A stretch of DNA of 30,284 bases from CAYQCE01 sp964415885. Lineage in GTDB: Bacteria > Zixibacteria > MSB-5A5 > JAABVY01 > JAHJOQ01. The stretch's first letter is position 1. Every line of letters begins with the position of its first letter. The translations under genes were made by a program, and so were the position numbers. Shown here one piece after another: positions 7,120-15,037 of this stretch. The stretch lies in contig CAYQCE010000045.1 in the NCBI GenBank assembly GCA_964415885.1, positions 1-30,284 of the forward strand, given 5' to 3'. The notes under the pieces were generated by a model. The model saw only the letters and a program-made list of their open reading frames with translations. It had not been told where the DNA came from and searched no databases.

Positions 7120-7956
7120 ATGAACATAGAGGATATCGTATTTCAGGCCAGCGACGGTGAAATTATACGGACCAGCGTGTTCGGCAAAGACAATGTCGGT
7201 AACGGGCCGGTGGTTATCATGGCGCACGGTTTTAAGGGCTTCAAAGACTGGGGATTCTGGCCGTATATAGGTGAGTACCTGGCCGACCGGGGTTTCGTTG
7301 CGGTGACTTTCAACTTCTCGCACAACGGAGTCGGGGAGAGCCTGACGGAATTCGATCAGCTCGAGAAATTCGCGGACAATACCTTCTCGCGCGAGGTCCG
7401 TGAGCTGAGCGAACTCGTGGCTGCTGCGAACGATGGCTTCTTCGGCGACATAGGCGATCACGACATCGGTGTGCTCGGTCACAGTCGCGGCGGTGGAATA
7501 GCGCTCGCGACGGGCACTAAGGAAGATTTGATCAACTCTGTTGCGACCTGGTCAGCGGTCGCCGATTTCAACCGCTATTCCGACAAGCATAAGAAGCGTT
7601 GGCGCGAGAAGGGATATTTCGAGGTCCTGAATACGCGCACCAATCAGATGATGCGTCTCAATTCTGTGCTGCTCGAAGACCTCGAGGAGCACAAGGATGA
7701 TCTGCTGAATCTTGAGAAGGCCGCACGTGAACTCGGCAAGCCGCTCCTGATTGTCCACGGCGCGCAGGATGTCGCCGTGCCGATTCGGGAAGGGAAGCAG
7801 TTGCGTGACTGGGCGGATGACGACAAGACGGAGTTCTTCCGTGTCGAGAACACCGGTCACACGTTCGGCGCTGTTCACCCGTTTGAGGGCACGACCGATG
7901 CGCTCGAGAGCGTTCTCAAGAAGACAACGGAATTCTTCGACGAGCACCTGAAATAG
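7120..7956 (+). CDS. alpha/beta hydrolase (serine esterase/peptidase-like)
   Basis: A 278-residue cytoplasmic alpha/beta hydrolase. The oxyanion segment MAHGFKG is at 35-40, the nucleophile elbow GHSRGG holds Ser122, the acid is Asp217 in HGAQDVAVP, and the catalytic histidine is His247 in NTGHTFG. The fold order and length fit the dienelactone hydrolase/serine aminopeptidase group, whose members cleave esters or small peptides. The substrate is unknown. TGGAG lies just before the ATG. The gene stands alone between a long spacer and a weak terminator. Confidence 0.92.
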   Translation: MNIEDIVFQASDGEIIRTSVFGKDNVGNGPVVIMAHGFKGFKDWGFWPYIGEYLADRGFVAVTFNFSHNGVGESLTEFDQLEKFADNTFSREVRELSELVAAANDGFFGDIGDHDIGVLGHSRGGGIALATGTKEDLINSVATWSAVADFNRYSDKHKKRWREKGYFEVLNTRTNQMMRLNSVLLEDLEEHKDDLLNLEKAARELGKPLLIVHGAQDVAVPIREGKQLRDWADDDKTEFFRVENTGHTFGAVHPFEGTTDALESVLKKTTEFFDEHLK

Positions 7957-7978
7957 CCGTCCATTCACAGGCTTTTTT
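7955..7978 (+). terminator. weak terminator after alpha/beta hydrolase
   Basis: AGCC, an 11-base loop, GGCT and a run of six T right after the stop codon. The stem is only four pairs, but the T-run and position fit. Confidence 0.4.
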
Positions 7979-8065
7979 GTTGCCTCAGTACAACGTTAGA
8001 CGCTATAGATCTAATCAGGATGCGTGTTTGCCGATATCGCGCACCATTGATGAAGGGGATTCTAT

Positions 8066-8455
8066 TTGCTGAGGCTGACATCTTCTTTCATATCATTTGT
8101 ATGCATCGCTTTGATGGTCTCGTCGTGTACTGCGCATATTGATGAGTCGATGATGCTCTGGGAGGGGCGGCATTTCTCACATGTTCTAACGACCTGGGGG
8201 GAACCGTCGGCAGCGTACGATGATTTTGTGGGCGGAGGACTCCTGATCTATCACACCCGCTTAAGATTTGCACCACCCGACACCGAGGCAGCCGAGTACG
8301 GCAGATCTCTCACTCTGCACAATGACTGGCACTCGTACGCGGGGATTCGTCGGCAGATTAACCCGGATGGCTTCACTCCGGACGCACCGTCCTACCGCGT
8401 GTTCTATGTAGATGCCGACGGCATAGTATATGGAGTCGACTGGAAAGGTTATTGA
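8066..8455 (+). CDS. small lipoprotein of unknown function
   Basis: A 129-residue predicted lipoprotein with a signal peptide ending in LMVSSC (Cys21). The mature part begins MMLWEGRHFSHVLTTWGEP, a motif reminiscent of small SmpA/OmlA-like or DUF-type lipoproteins in which a short helix is followed by G-x-P and a compact strand-rich domain (YRVFYVDADGIVYGVDW at the end). I do not assign a family. The TTG start is chosen because AAGGGG lies eight bases upstream and the signal peptide begins directly after it. There is no in-frame ATG before the signal peptide. Confidence 0.75.
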   Translation: MLRLTSSFISFVCIALMVSSCTAHIDESMMLWEGRHFSHVLTTWGEPSAAYDDFVGGGLLIYHTRLRFAPPDTEAAEYGRSLTLHNDWHSYAGIRRQINPDGFTPDAPSYRVFYVDADGIVYGVDWKGY

Positions 8456-8581
8456 ACGCACGATCGTCTCTGCCGCACATGTTCTGCTGAAGATTGAGTT
8501 GTGCCGAATCGCACGGCTGTGCTCCGTGGGCGTGTGATCTGGTGCCTCGTGAGTCATTATGTTCGGTGCGGCTGCACGGTC

Positions 8582-8617
8582 TGGTCACACCATACTGCAA
8601 CGTGCAGAACCTGACCA
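8582..8617. repeat. nested inverted repeat
   Basis: The outer arms TGGTCA (8582-8587) and TGACCA (8612-8617) enclose an inner hairpin CTGCA-ACG-TGCAG (8595-8607). It could be an RNA stem or a protein-binding dyad. No T-tract follows, so it is not a typical terminator. Confidence 0.4.
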
Positions 8618-8700
8618 AACATGGATAAGTGCTCTTTCTTCAGCAGGTCGCACAACTGCGGCCGGAAAACCCAGTTTTCAATCAAGTGGCACATGTTGCG

Positions 8701-8716
8701 ATACAATACGTTGTAT
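8701..8716. promoter_or_regulatory. possible operator dyad ATACAA-N4-TTGTAT
   Basis: A perfect six-base inverted repeat with a four-base centre in an AT-rich stretch 150 bases before the CsbD-like gene. Size and spacing fit a site for a dimeric HTH repressor, but no -35/-10 pair with correct spacing could be attached to it. Confidence 0.25.
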
Positions 8717-8866
8717 ACTTATGAGGTGATGGCGAGGCGTGCTGCGTACCGTCAGCAAAAATAGATTTGTTCACGCCACGCGACTCATTGCTGAACTGCT
8801 TGTCTGCACAGTTGCGGTACGGATTGAAACGGTAACCGATACGAAACCTGAGTGAGGAGACCAGAA

Positions 8867-9091
8867 ATGAACAAGGAACAGTTTGAAGGCAACTGGAACA
8901 AGATAAAAGGCATGGCGCGTAAACAGTTTGCGAAGCTTACCGACGATGATATCCAGATGATCAAGGGCAAGCGCGACGTAATGATCGGCAGGCTCCAGGA
9001 GCGTTACGGCGTAGCCAGGGAAGAAGCCGAGAAGAAGCTCGCTGAGTTCGAGGCAAAAGCCAAAGAGGAATCAACCTCCGAGGAGCGATGA
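8867..9091 (+). CDS. CsbD-like stress response protein
   Basis: A 74-residue hydrophilic protein matching the CsbD family: MNKEQFEGNWNKIKG at the N-terminus, then KQFAKLTDDDIQMIKGKRD and RLQERYGVAREEAEKKL. CsbD-like proteins are induced in general stress in several bacteria; their molecular function is not established. The ATG at 8867 is chosen over an earlier in-frame start because TGAGGAGA precedes it and the family always begins M-N-x-[DE]. A strong terminator follows. Confidence 0.93.
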   Translation: MNKEQFEGNWNKIKGMARKQFAKLTDDDIQMIKGKRDVMIGRLQERYGVAREEAEKKLAEFEAKAKEESTSEER

Positions 9092-9133
9092 TTCCCAGCG
9101 TTTAGCCGGTCTGCATATGGTTCGAAAAGACGA

Positions 9134-9171
9134 ACAGCCTGCTCAGGAATGAGCAGGCTGTTTTAATTTTT
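9134..9171 (+). terminator. strong rho-independent terminator after CsbD gene
   Basis: A perfect 12-base stem (ACAGCCTGCTCA / TGAGCAGGCTGT) with a GGAA loop, followed by TTTAATTTTT. The T-tail runs up to the 3' end of the convergent tRNA gene. On the minus strand the hairpin is also followed by a short T-rich stretch, so it may serve both. Confidence 0.92.
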
Positions 9172-9246
9172 GGTGGAGCCGAGGGGAGTCGAACCCCTGA
9201 CCTCTTGACTGCCAGTCAAGCGTTCTCCCAACTGAACTACGGCCCC
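9171..9246 (-). tRNA. tRNA-Ala (anticodon GGC)
   Basis: A complete 76-base cloverleaf on the minus strand. The acceptor stem is GGGGCCG/CGGCTCC, with the G3:U70 wobble pair that is the alanine identity signal. The anticodon arm is CTTGA-CTGGCAG-TCAAG, giving GGC (reads GCC), and the T arm is AGGGG-TTCGACT-CCCCT. The discriminator A and a genomically encoded CCA are present. It has its own promoter immediately upstream and converges on the CsbD terminator. Confidence 0.97.
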
Positions 9247-9260
9247 ACGGGCAATCCCGA

Positions 9261-9288
9261 AATATATAGCCAGGATCGGCATAGTCAA
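9261..9288 (-). promoter_or_regulatory. promoter of tRNA-Ala
   Basis: On the minus strand TTGACT (9283-9288) and TATATT (9261-9266) with a 16-base spacer. The tRNA 5' end lies 14 bases past the -10. Confidence 0.75.
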
Positions 9289-9337
9289 GGAATTATTTGG
9301 GCACGATTGGGCCGCGATTGGAAGAGGAAAGCGAAGC

Positions 9338-10495
9338 TCAGTATCGGCCGTTCGCGTCGGTTTTGAGGATAATGACGGTGTCATCCACACGGTCAGGTGA
9401 CTTCGTTCGACCAATGAAGACATAGCCCTGGTCTGGCGCCTCGAATACCATGACGAAGTCATCAGGAGCGTAGCTGCCCTTTGAGTAGCGCCAGAGAATT
9501 CGGCCATCAGTAGTCATCTTGAAGTAGTAGAATTCGTCCCTGGATCGAAGACTACGCGATGTGCCGCAGCCAACTACATGGCCGTCAGACGTTACCTCTA
9601 TGTCGATGATTTCGGGAAAGGGATATGAGTTCTGCATGCGGGACACACTTACCACGCCACCTTTATCGTCGACATTCAGCATGATGTATTCGTACCGCTC
9701 GTAAAGCAGGAGAGCGCCTGATTCTGTGCTCACCATAGCCCAAAGCCAATCGACTTCTATTGAGTCAATTATTGACAAAACGAAGTTCGTATCGTCAAAA
9801 CGTGCATGCATCAAGGCCGGATGAATAGGCCTATTCCAATCTCTTTGAATGGCACCGGCGTAAAGGAATGATCCGTCAGACAGAACCGTGACGCCCGGGA
9901 GGTAGGCATTGCCTCCCTGATGTGCGTACAATCCCGTCTCTATCAGATCAGAAAGTTCTCCCCCAGATTCGATTTTCATGAAGCACTCGTCGGGGGGCCA
10001 GGATTTGCTGCCGAAGACATAGCACCCACCATCCGGTGAACTTCTCAGTCGAAGACGGGCATCGGGCATATCGAAGACTGACTGCCAAATGATATCTCCG
10101 TTTGAGGCGTGTTTTTTAACTGTCAAGTCTGACGAGCTTGTTCTGCCAAGAGTGAAGACATTGCCGTCAGCCGATGCCTCTACGGCCACAATCGTCGAAG
10201 TCGGATCGGGCATCTGCTGAAAGTCCCCAAGTACTGTACCGTCACTATCAATTGCAGTGAGCAGTCTCAAAACGGAGTCCGGAGACTCATCTCGCGAGTA
10301 TAGAACGAGTATTCTTCCATCGGCCAGTTGGGTTGCATCACGAAGGGTCCCCCCGTTGGGCAGTTCTATTACCCTGAACCAAGTATTCGTTTCTGGTTCC
10401 CCCTCGGTCGGCTTGTCCAGCCTGGAGCAGGCGAGTGCGAGCGCGAGTGCGAGAAGCAGCGAAGTTAACATCAGCCCCTTTAGTACTCTAATCAT
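9338..10495 (-). CDS. lipoprotein with WD/PQQ-like propeller repeats
   Basis: A 385-residue predicted lipoprotein. The signal peptide ends LALALALAC (Cys23); its Leu-Ala alternation comes from a short GCGAGT-type tandem repeat in the DNA. The body has recurring units of 45-50 residues of the form "DG.I...G........V......G...W" (for example LADGRILVLYSRDES, SDGHVVGCGTS, TTDGRILWRYSKG), typical of seven-bladed propellers annotated as DUF/outer-membrane delta-60-like repeats. The function is unknown, perhaps surface binding. ATG at 10495 is chosen because it starts a normal signal peptide; GAAGGAGA lies about 12 bases upstream, slightly far. A TTG seven codons earlier would overlap that site. 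Confidence 0.85.
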   Translation of the reverse strand: MIRVLKGLMLTSLLLALALALACSRLDKPTEGEPETNTWFRVIELPNGGTLRDATQLADGRILVLYSRDESPDSVLRLLTAIDSDGTVLGDFQQMPDPTSTIVAVEASADGNVFTLGRTSSSDLTVKKHASNGDIIWQSVFDMPDARLRLRSSPDGGCYVFGSKSWPPDECFMKIESGGELSDLIETGLYAHQGGNAYLPGVTVLSDGSFLYAGAIQRDWNRPIHPALMHARFDDTNFVLSIIDSIEVDWLWAMVSTESGALLLYERYEYIMLNVDDKGGVVSVSRMQNSYPFPEIIDIEVTSDGHVVGCGTSRSLRSRDEFYYFKMTTDGRILWRYSKGSYAPDDFVMVFEAPDQGYVFIGRTKSPDRVDDTVIILKTDANGRY

Positions 10496-10677
10496 TCGGT
10501 AGCGAATCTCCTTCAAAATTTATAGCACGTTTAACCAAATAGACCGCGCAAACGGCGATCTGTCAAGCCATTTTATTCAGAACTACTCCGGCGCGCCTGT
10601 GTAAAATACCTGTAGCATCAAGACTGAAATGTGCTTATCATCTGCCGATATGTCGACAAAGAGAAGGAGAGGATTCT

Positions 10678-11685
10678 ATGCCATCAAAGCGACTGGTCCG
10701 TAACTGCTTACTCTCGATGCTCATGTTCGCCGTCCTGCTTGCGCCGGCTCTCAGTGCAGCCAAGGCTCCGGGGAAGCTCCTGTTTGAGGATGTGTTCTTC
10801 CCGGCAGCTATCGACGACGGCGAAAATCTCGCGTTTTTCAAATTGAATATCAAAGACTCGACCGCAGATATACGCCTGACGCTCGGCGATCCCGAAACCG
10901 GCGAGTCGAGAACGCTCCTGCCCGATCTCGATTTCTCCAAACGGAAGATTATGGTATTCGCGTTCACGCCGGATAATCAGAAGGTCGCAATCGTGGATCG
11001 CAATCTCACACCGTGCGATATCTGGCTCTACGACCGAAACGAAGTGTATGCGGAGCCGATCCGTCTGACCGATCTCGAGCAGTTCGACCCGGGATATCCG
11101 GTGGAGGATCTCTATGAGATGGGATTGAGTCCGCGTGACGTGCTTAGTGTTACCTCGATGGACTTCTCTCCGGACGGCACCGACCTGCTTATGACATTCG
11201 GGATTGTCGGCAAGACCGCGATCTGGTTGTACGAGATGGATCGCGATCATTACCGTCAGATGACCAGGGACAGGGTCGGTTACCTTCCAAACTGGCTTTC
11301 GGATGGCGAGCGGTTTGTCTATGTCAAAAGCGACACGTCGTCGGGCAAGTTCTCTGAGAATCTCTATATCATGACCGCCGCGAACAACGAGAGCGAGCCG
11401 CTGGTAATCACGACATACAGCGACAGTTGGCCGGCACCGTCACCGGACGGCAAGTACGTGGCGTTTATGCGGAGCTATGGCGATCAATGGAATTGTCATG
11501 TGGTACGGCTCTCCGACAGGAAAACCGCGCAGATTACGGATCTGCCGGCCGGTGCAAGCTGCAACTACGGTGACTGGAGCGGCGACTCATCGAAGTTGTA
11601 TCTTCTGATATCCGGGTTCGGCGACAACAAACACACGGACCTCTTTGAAGTCGATTTTACGCCGGATAAGTACGAATGGCAATAG
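10678..11685 (+). CDS. secreted TolB-like beta-propeller protein
   Basis: A 335-residue exported protein: signal peptide (basic start, hydrophobic core, cleavage near ALSAA), then repeated PD40/WD40-like units with the signature F-[ST]-PD-G (FAFTPDNQKVAIVD, MDFSPDGTDLLMTF, PSPDGKYVAFMRS, WSGDSSKLYLL). These units form propellers as in the TolB C-terminal domain and dipeptidyl-peptidase N-terminal domains. The enzyme or TolB N-terminal domain is absent, so it is a propeller alone and probably a binding scaffold in the periplasm. AAGGAGAGG precedes the ATG. It has no clear operon partner. Confidence 0.88.
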   Translation: MPSKRLVRNCLLSMLMFAVLLAPALSAAKAPGKLLFEDVFFPAAIDDGENLAFFKLNIKDSTADIRLTLGDPETGESRTLLPDLDFSKRKIMVFAFTPDNQKVAIVDRNLTPCDIWLYDRNEVYAEPIRLTDLEQFDPGYPVEDLYEMGLSPRDVLSVTSMDFSPDGTDLLMTFGIVGKTAIWLYEMDRDHYRQMTRDRVGYLPNWLSDGERFVYVKSDTSSGKFSENLYIMTAANNESEPLVITTYSDSWPAPSPDGKYVAFMRSYGDQWNCHVVRLSDRKTAQITDLPAGASCNYGDWSGDSSKLYLLISGFGDNKHTDLFEVDFTPDKYEWQ

Positions 11686-11782
11686 CGGTCATTTTTGTTG
11701 ACATTTGGTCTCGACAGGCTTACCAAGTACGCCTGTAGATGATAGATAGGATACCGAGGCGCATACTATACAGGGAGGTTGT

Positions 11783-12412
11783 ATGCCCGATCTCGCCAGA
11801 TCATTCACATATATGTTCGAGGACAAAAACTGGCTCTCGAAGATACTGGTCGGCGCCGCTTTTGTTCTGCTCTCCTGGGTCATCGTTGGAATTCCGTTTC
11901 TGCTCGGATATTTTCTCCTGGTTGTAAGGCGGTCTTACGAGGACAGGGAAGTACCGCTGCCCGAGTGGGAGAATTTCGGGGACCTGTTTTCGAAGGGGAT
12001 ACTGGTTTTCGTGATTCTGATCGTGTTCGCGATCCCGGCGTTTATCGTGCAGTTGTTCCCGTGCGGAGAGTTGTTGACCACGCTTTACGTGCTGCTCATC
12101 ACACTGATCTACCCGTTGGTTATCGGCAGATTCGCTGTTACAAATGATCTGAACAAAGTATTTCAGATAAACGAAATAATTGATATGCTCCGCGAGAATA
12201 TAGCGACACTCGCCGCGATTCTCATGATGCAGATAATCTTCTGGATAATCTCATCGATTGGCGTGCTGGCACTGTTTATTGGCATACTCTTCACGATTTT
12301 CTACTCGACATTGGCTGTAGGCTATCTCTACGGCAAGGCTTACCAGGAAGCGGAGAAGAAGGCGGCCACCGCCAATATCGGTGGTGAGGGCGAGGGCGAC
12401 AAGCCTCTGTAG
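11783..12412 (+). CDS. DUF4013 membrane protein
   Basis: A 209-residue inner-membrane protein. It begins FTYMFEDKNWLSKILVGA and has the PLPEWENFGDLFSKG segment that marks DUF4013, followed by several hydrophobic helices (about 20-48, 72-112, 140-185). The biochemical role of this family is unknown. AGGGAGG precedes the ATG. The next gene, another membrane protein, starts three bases after the stop, so the two form an operon. Confidence 0.9.
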   Translation: MPDLARSFTYMFEDKNWLSKILVGAAFVLLSWVIVGIPFLLGYFLLVVRRSYEDREVPLPEWENFGDLFSKGILVFVILIVFAIPAFIVQLFPCGELLTTLYVLLITLIYPLVIGRFAVTNDLNKVFQINEIIDMLRENIATLAAILMMQIIFWIISSIGVLALFIGILFTIFYSTLAVGYLYGKAYQEAEKKAATANIGGEGEGDKPL

Positions 12413-12415
12413 ACT

Positions 12416-12925
12416 ATGAAAGCCATTAGATTTACAGCGGACGCGGCCGAATCATTCGGTCGCGTCTTTGCGTTGTACCTTGAATTCGTTCTGCTCGGAG
12501 TCGGCGCGATAGTTGTCCTGACTGCAGTGGCGGCCCCGGTAATCGGGACTGATTCCCCGCTGTACCGCCTGCACGAGCCACTCTGTCATCAGATTGATGA
12601 ACGATGTGTGTCCATAAGCGGATCACCGACCTCGCTATGTGCGCGATGCCTCGGGGGGCATCTGGCGTTCGTACTGGCGTGGGGGATCGCGAGAATTTCG
12701 AGCAGAAATGGGAGGCTTCTCGTTCGTTTGGCGGTGGCGCTGGTCTGTGCCGGAGCCGCGGATGTTGTCCTGCATACAGTCGGGCTGTATGACACTGGCA
12801 ATCTCTTCCGGTTTGTGTCCGGTGGTGCACTCGGAACCGGAACAGGCCTCCTGACATTCTTGTTTGCACGGAGTGTGCGTGAATCCCGACATGCCGCGAC
12901 TGGCCGCGAAAGCTCTTCCGCTTAA
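12416..12925 (+). CDS. DUF2085 membrane protein
   Basis: A 169-residue inner-membrane protein with about four hydrophobic segments. The DUF2085 cysteine signature is present: PLCHQIDERC followed by SLCARCLGGH. The conserved Cys/His could bind metal or form disulphides; no function is established. It starts three bases after the DUF4013 gene and lacks its own clear ribosome binding site, which suggests coupled translation. recN begins 27 bases after its stop. Confidence 0.88.
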   Translation: MKAIRFTADAAESFGRVFALYLEFVLLGVGAIVVLTAVAAPVIGTDSPLYRLHEPLCHQIDERCVSISGSPTSLCARCLGGHLAFVLAWGIARISSRNGRLLVRLAVALVCAGAADVVLHTVGLYDTGNLFRFVSGGALGTGTGLLTFLFARSVRESRHAATGRESSSA

Positions 12926-12952
12926 GCGGCTAACCTGTTATATTTGAAGATT

Positions 12953-14653
12953 ATGCTGAAACGTCTGACCGTAAAAAACTATGCTATCGTACGCGATGTT
13001 ACCCTCGATCTCGAGCCGGGACTGAGTATCCTCTCCGGTGAGACAGGTGCCGGCAAATCGATCCTGATCGGCGCTCTAAATCTGATTCTCGGCGAAAGAG
13101 CCTCCACGGATGTCGTCCGTTCGGGTGAGGATCTCGCGGTTGTCGAGGCCGTTATCGATGAGCTGCCGGACAGCGCGATCAGGATGATCGAACAGCTCGA
13201 GATTGAGATAGAGGACGGTCCGATCTCGATGCGCCGGGAGGTTCAGGCGAAAGGCTCCTCGCGCGCGTTCGTGAACGGGCGGATGGTGCAGTTATCTGCG
13301 CTAAAACGTATAGCATCGACGATGTTCGATCTCGTCGGGCAACATCAGCAGCAATACTTGATCGACACCGCGCACCACATCCGATATCTCGATAATTTCG
13401 GAGGTCTGGAGGAGGACCGACAGTCTGTAACCGACCTGTATGACCGATATGAATCGACTCGACATAAGCTCGAGAAGCTCGAGGAGCGCGCAAAGAAGCA
13501 AAGCGAGGATCTCGAGCTGTATCGTTTCCAGATGCAGGAGATCGAGCAAGCGAAGATATCCGTCGAGGAGGAGGCCGAACTTACTAAGGAGAAGAAGATT
13601 CTCGAGAACGCTGACCGATTAAAGACGGCGCTTGGGGGAATTGCCGGGGTTATGTCGACCGGTGACCATTCGATCAGCTCGCGTATCTCGCATGTCGAGG
13701 ATATGCTCCGCGAGGCGGGTGAGATCGATGACAGCCTGACTGATGACCTGCACCGCGTAGAGAGCGCGCGGATAGAACTGGAGGATATCGGGCGGGAACT
13801 GGCGTCTCGGGCGGAGGATATCGAGGCCGATCCGGAGCGTCTGCAGTTTCTCGAGGGGCGTGTCGATGTCTACTACAATCTCAAGAAGAAACATGGCGGT
13901 TCGGTCGAGGCGATATTCGAGTACTACGACAATATCTCCAAAGAAATCGAACAAAGCGAGAGCCTCGACAGCGATATCGAAGAAGCGAAGAGGAAGCTCG
14001 ATGAACTGCGGGCTGAGTTGACGGATGCCGCTGTCGCACTCTCCGAATCGCGCGCGGAGCAGGCTGAAGCGCTGTCGAAACGGGTAGAGAGGGAGCTATC
14101 CGAACTCGGCATGGCGAAGGCGCAGTTCGAGGTCAGAGTCGAGCGGCGCGAGGATGACTCCGGTGTGGTCGAACAGGATGGAGAGCGTTTCAGGGTGGAT
14201 CGGGACGGAATCGACGATGTCCAGTTTTTCTTCTGCGCGAACAAGGGGGAGGACGTGCGACCGCTGGCCAGGATTGCGTCGGGCGGCGAGTTATCGCGAG
14301 TGATGCTGGCGTTGAAATCCGTCGGTGCTCGCAAGAAGAAGCTCGAGACTCTAATCTTCGATGAGATCGATTCCGGCATCGGCGGCGAGACCGCGGCGGC
14401 GGTAGGGAAGAAGCTACGCAAGCTCGGGAAGAAACATCAGATAGTAGTAATCACACATCTTCAGCAGATAGCGGCGGCGGGTGAGCATCATCACAAGGTC
14501 TTCAAGAAGAAAGAGGACGGCCGGATGGTCACCCGTATCAAGAGACTCTCCGAGAAGGAACGCACGGAAGAGATCGGCCGCATGCTCTCCGGCGACAAAC
14601 TCACGGATACATCACTGAAACAGGCGGAAGAACTGCTGGCGGGATTTGAGTAG
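12953..14653 (+). CDS. recN: DNA repair protein RecN
   Basis: A 566-residue SMC-like ATPase of double-strand break repair; normal RecN length. The N-terminus MLKRLTVKNYAIV is the family start, Walker A is GETGAGKS (29-36), a coiled coil runs from about 150 to 380, the ABC signature is ASGGELSR (about 441), and Walker B is LIFDEIDSG (about 467-475). The family gathers broken ends and acts with RecA. The ATG at 12953 is chosen over an upstream TTG because the family starts M-L. No good ribosome binding site is visible, but TATATT lies eight bases upstream, another possible leaderless start. In many bacteria recN is LexA-controlled; I found no clear LexA box. Confidence 0.97.
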   Translation: MLKRLTVKNYAIVRDVTLDLEPGLSILSGETGAGKSILIGALNLILGERASTDVVRSGEDLAVVEAVIDELPDSAIRMIEQLEIEIEDGPISMRREVQAKGSSRAFVNGRMVQLSALKRIASTMFDLVGQHQQQYLIDTAHHIRYLDNFGGLEEDRQSVTDLYDRYESTRHKLEKLEERAKKQSEDLELYRFQMQEIEQAKISVEEEAELTKEKKILENADRLKTALGGIAGVMSTGDHSISSRISHVEDMLREAGEIDDSLTDDLHRVESARIELEDIGRELASRAEDIEADPERLQFLEGRVDVYYNLKKKHGGSVEAIFEYYDNISKEIEQSESLDSDIEEAKRKLDELRAELTDAAVALSESRAEQAEALSKRVERELSELGMAKAQFEVRVERREDDSGVVEQDGERFRVDRDGIDDVQFFFCANKGEDVRPLARIASGGELSRVMLALKSVGARKKKLETLIFDEIDSGIGGETAAAVGKKLRKLGKKHQIVVITHLQQIAAAGEHHHKVFKKKEDGRMVTRIKRLSEKERTEEIGRMLSGDKLTDTSLKQAEELLAGFE

Positions 14654-14775
14654 GGGGCGCCGCGTATGTGTCGTTTGGTTGGGTCATTCACACCCCTCAC
14701 CGAAAGGACTTCTGCGTGAGCAGCGAGCGCGCTCGTCTACCGTCAATGAGTACACCGCCTTGCCCAACCATGCGT

Positions 14776-14797
14776 CGTCGGGAACCCCTTCCCGACG
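14776..14797. repeat. CGTCGGGAA-family hairpin, copy 2
   Basis: CGTCGGGAA, CCCC, TTCCCGACG: identical to the copy at 260-281, including the loop. Confidence 0.7.
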
Positions 14798-14888
14798 AGA
14801 TCCGCGAACCAGCATGTCGGGTTTCTACGTTTGCGATGGTCGCGGAGGGGCTCAGGTCTCCGAAGACAAGAAGGCAGAACCGCTAAAG

Positions 14889-14910
14889 GGTTGTGCCCTA
14901 CTCAATTGCT
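14889..14910. repeat. 22-base direct repeat, copy 1
   Basis: Begins GGTTGTGCCCTACTCAA and is identical over 21 of 22 bases with 16629-16650 on the other side of the FISUMP gene, in the same orientation. Confidence 0.75.
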
Positions 14911-14919
14911 GATATGGAC

Positions 14920-14946
14920 CTGGCCCCCGCCTGCGCGGGGATGACA
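14920..14946. repeat. CCCCGC-N4-GCGGGG palindromic element, copy 1
   Basis: The hairpin CCCCGC-CTGC-GCGGGG inside a 27-base element that starts CTGGCCCC and ends TGACA. It matches 16469-16495 at all positions but one. A shorter relative lies at 30104-30119. This is a REP-like element. Confidence 0.75.
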
Positions 14947-14948
14947 GC

Positions 14949-14969
14949 CGCCTTAAGGGAGGCGTTTTT
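14949..14969 (+). terminator. possible terminator downstream of recN
   Basis: CGCCT, a six-base loop, AGGCG and five T. It is about 300 bases after the recN stop and immediately after the palindromic element. Confidence 0.45.
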
Positions 14970-15037
14970 GTTATTTCGGGTCTTGGCTGCCGAAGGCAGG
15001 TGTGACCTGCAACTCTTAAGGAGGCGGGCTCGTCTCC

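Larger units (their letters stand above)
8456..8866. other. gene-free spacer with dyad symmetries
   Basis: No gene is seen. Two symmetric motifs stand out: a nested inverted repeat at 8582-8617 and ATACAA-TACG-TTGTAT at 8701-8716. An 11-codon frame with a good ribosome binding site starts at about 8729 but has no recognisable content. Repressor sites for the CsbD-like gene downstream are possible but unproven. Confidence 0.45.
14654..15037. repeat. repeat-rich spacer, left flank of FISUMP gene
   Basis: A spacer without a gene, made largely of dispersed repeat pieces: the CGTCGGGAA hairpin (14776-14797), a 22-base direct repeat shared with 16629-16650, a 27-base palindromic element shared with 16469-16495, and a hairpin with T-tail. 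Open frames across it are composed of repeat sequence. Confidence 0.65.

Noticed and set aside
8686..8700. A TGGCAC...TTGC sequence resembling a sigma-54 promoter
   Set aside because: Only three bases separate CAC and TTGC where five are needed, so the -24/-12 spacing is wrong by two bases.
8729..8764. An 11-codon frame behind GAGGTG, considered as a leader peptide
   Set aside because: No repeated regulatory codons, no attenuator hairpin and no gene close downstream.
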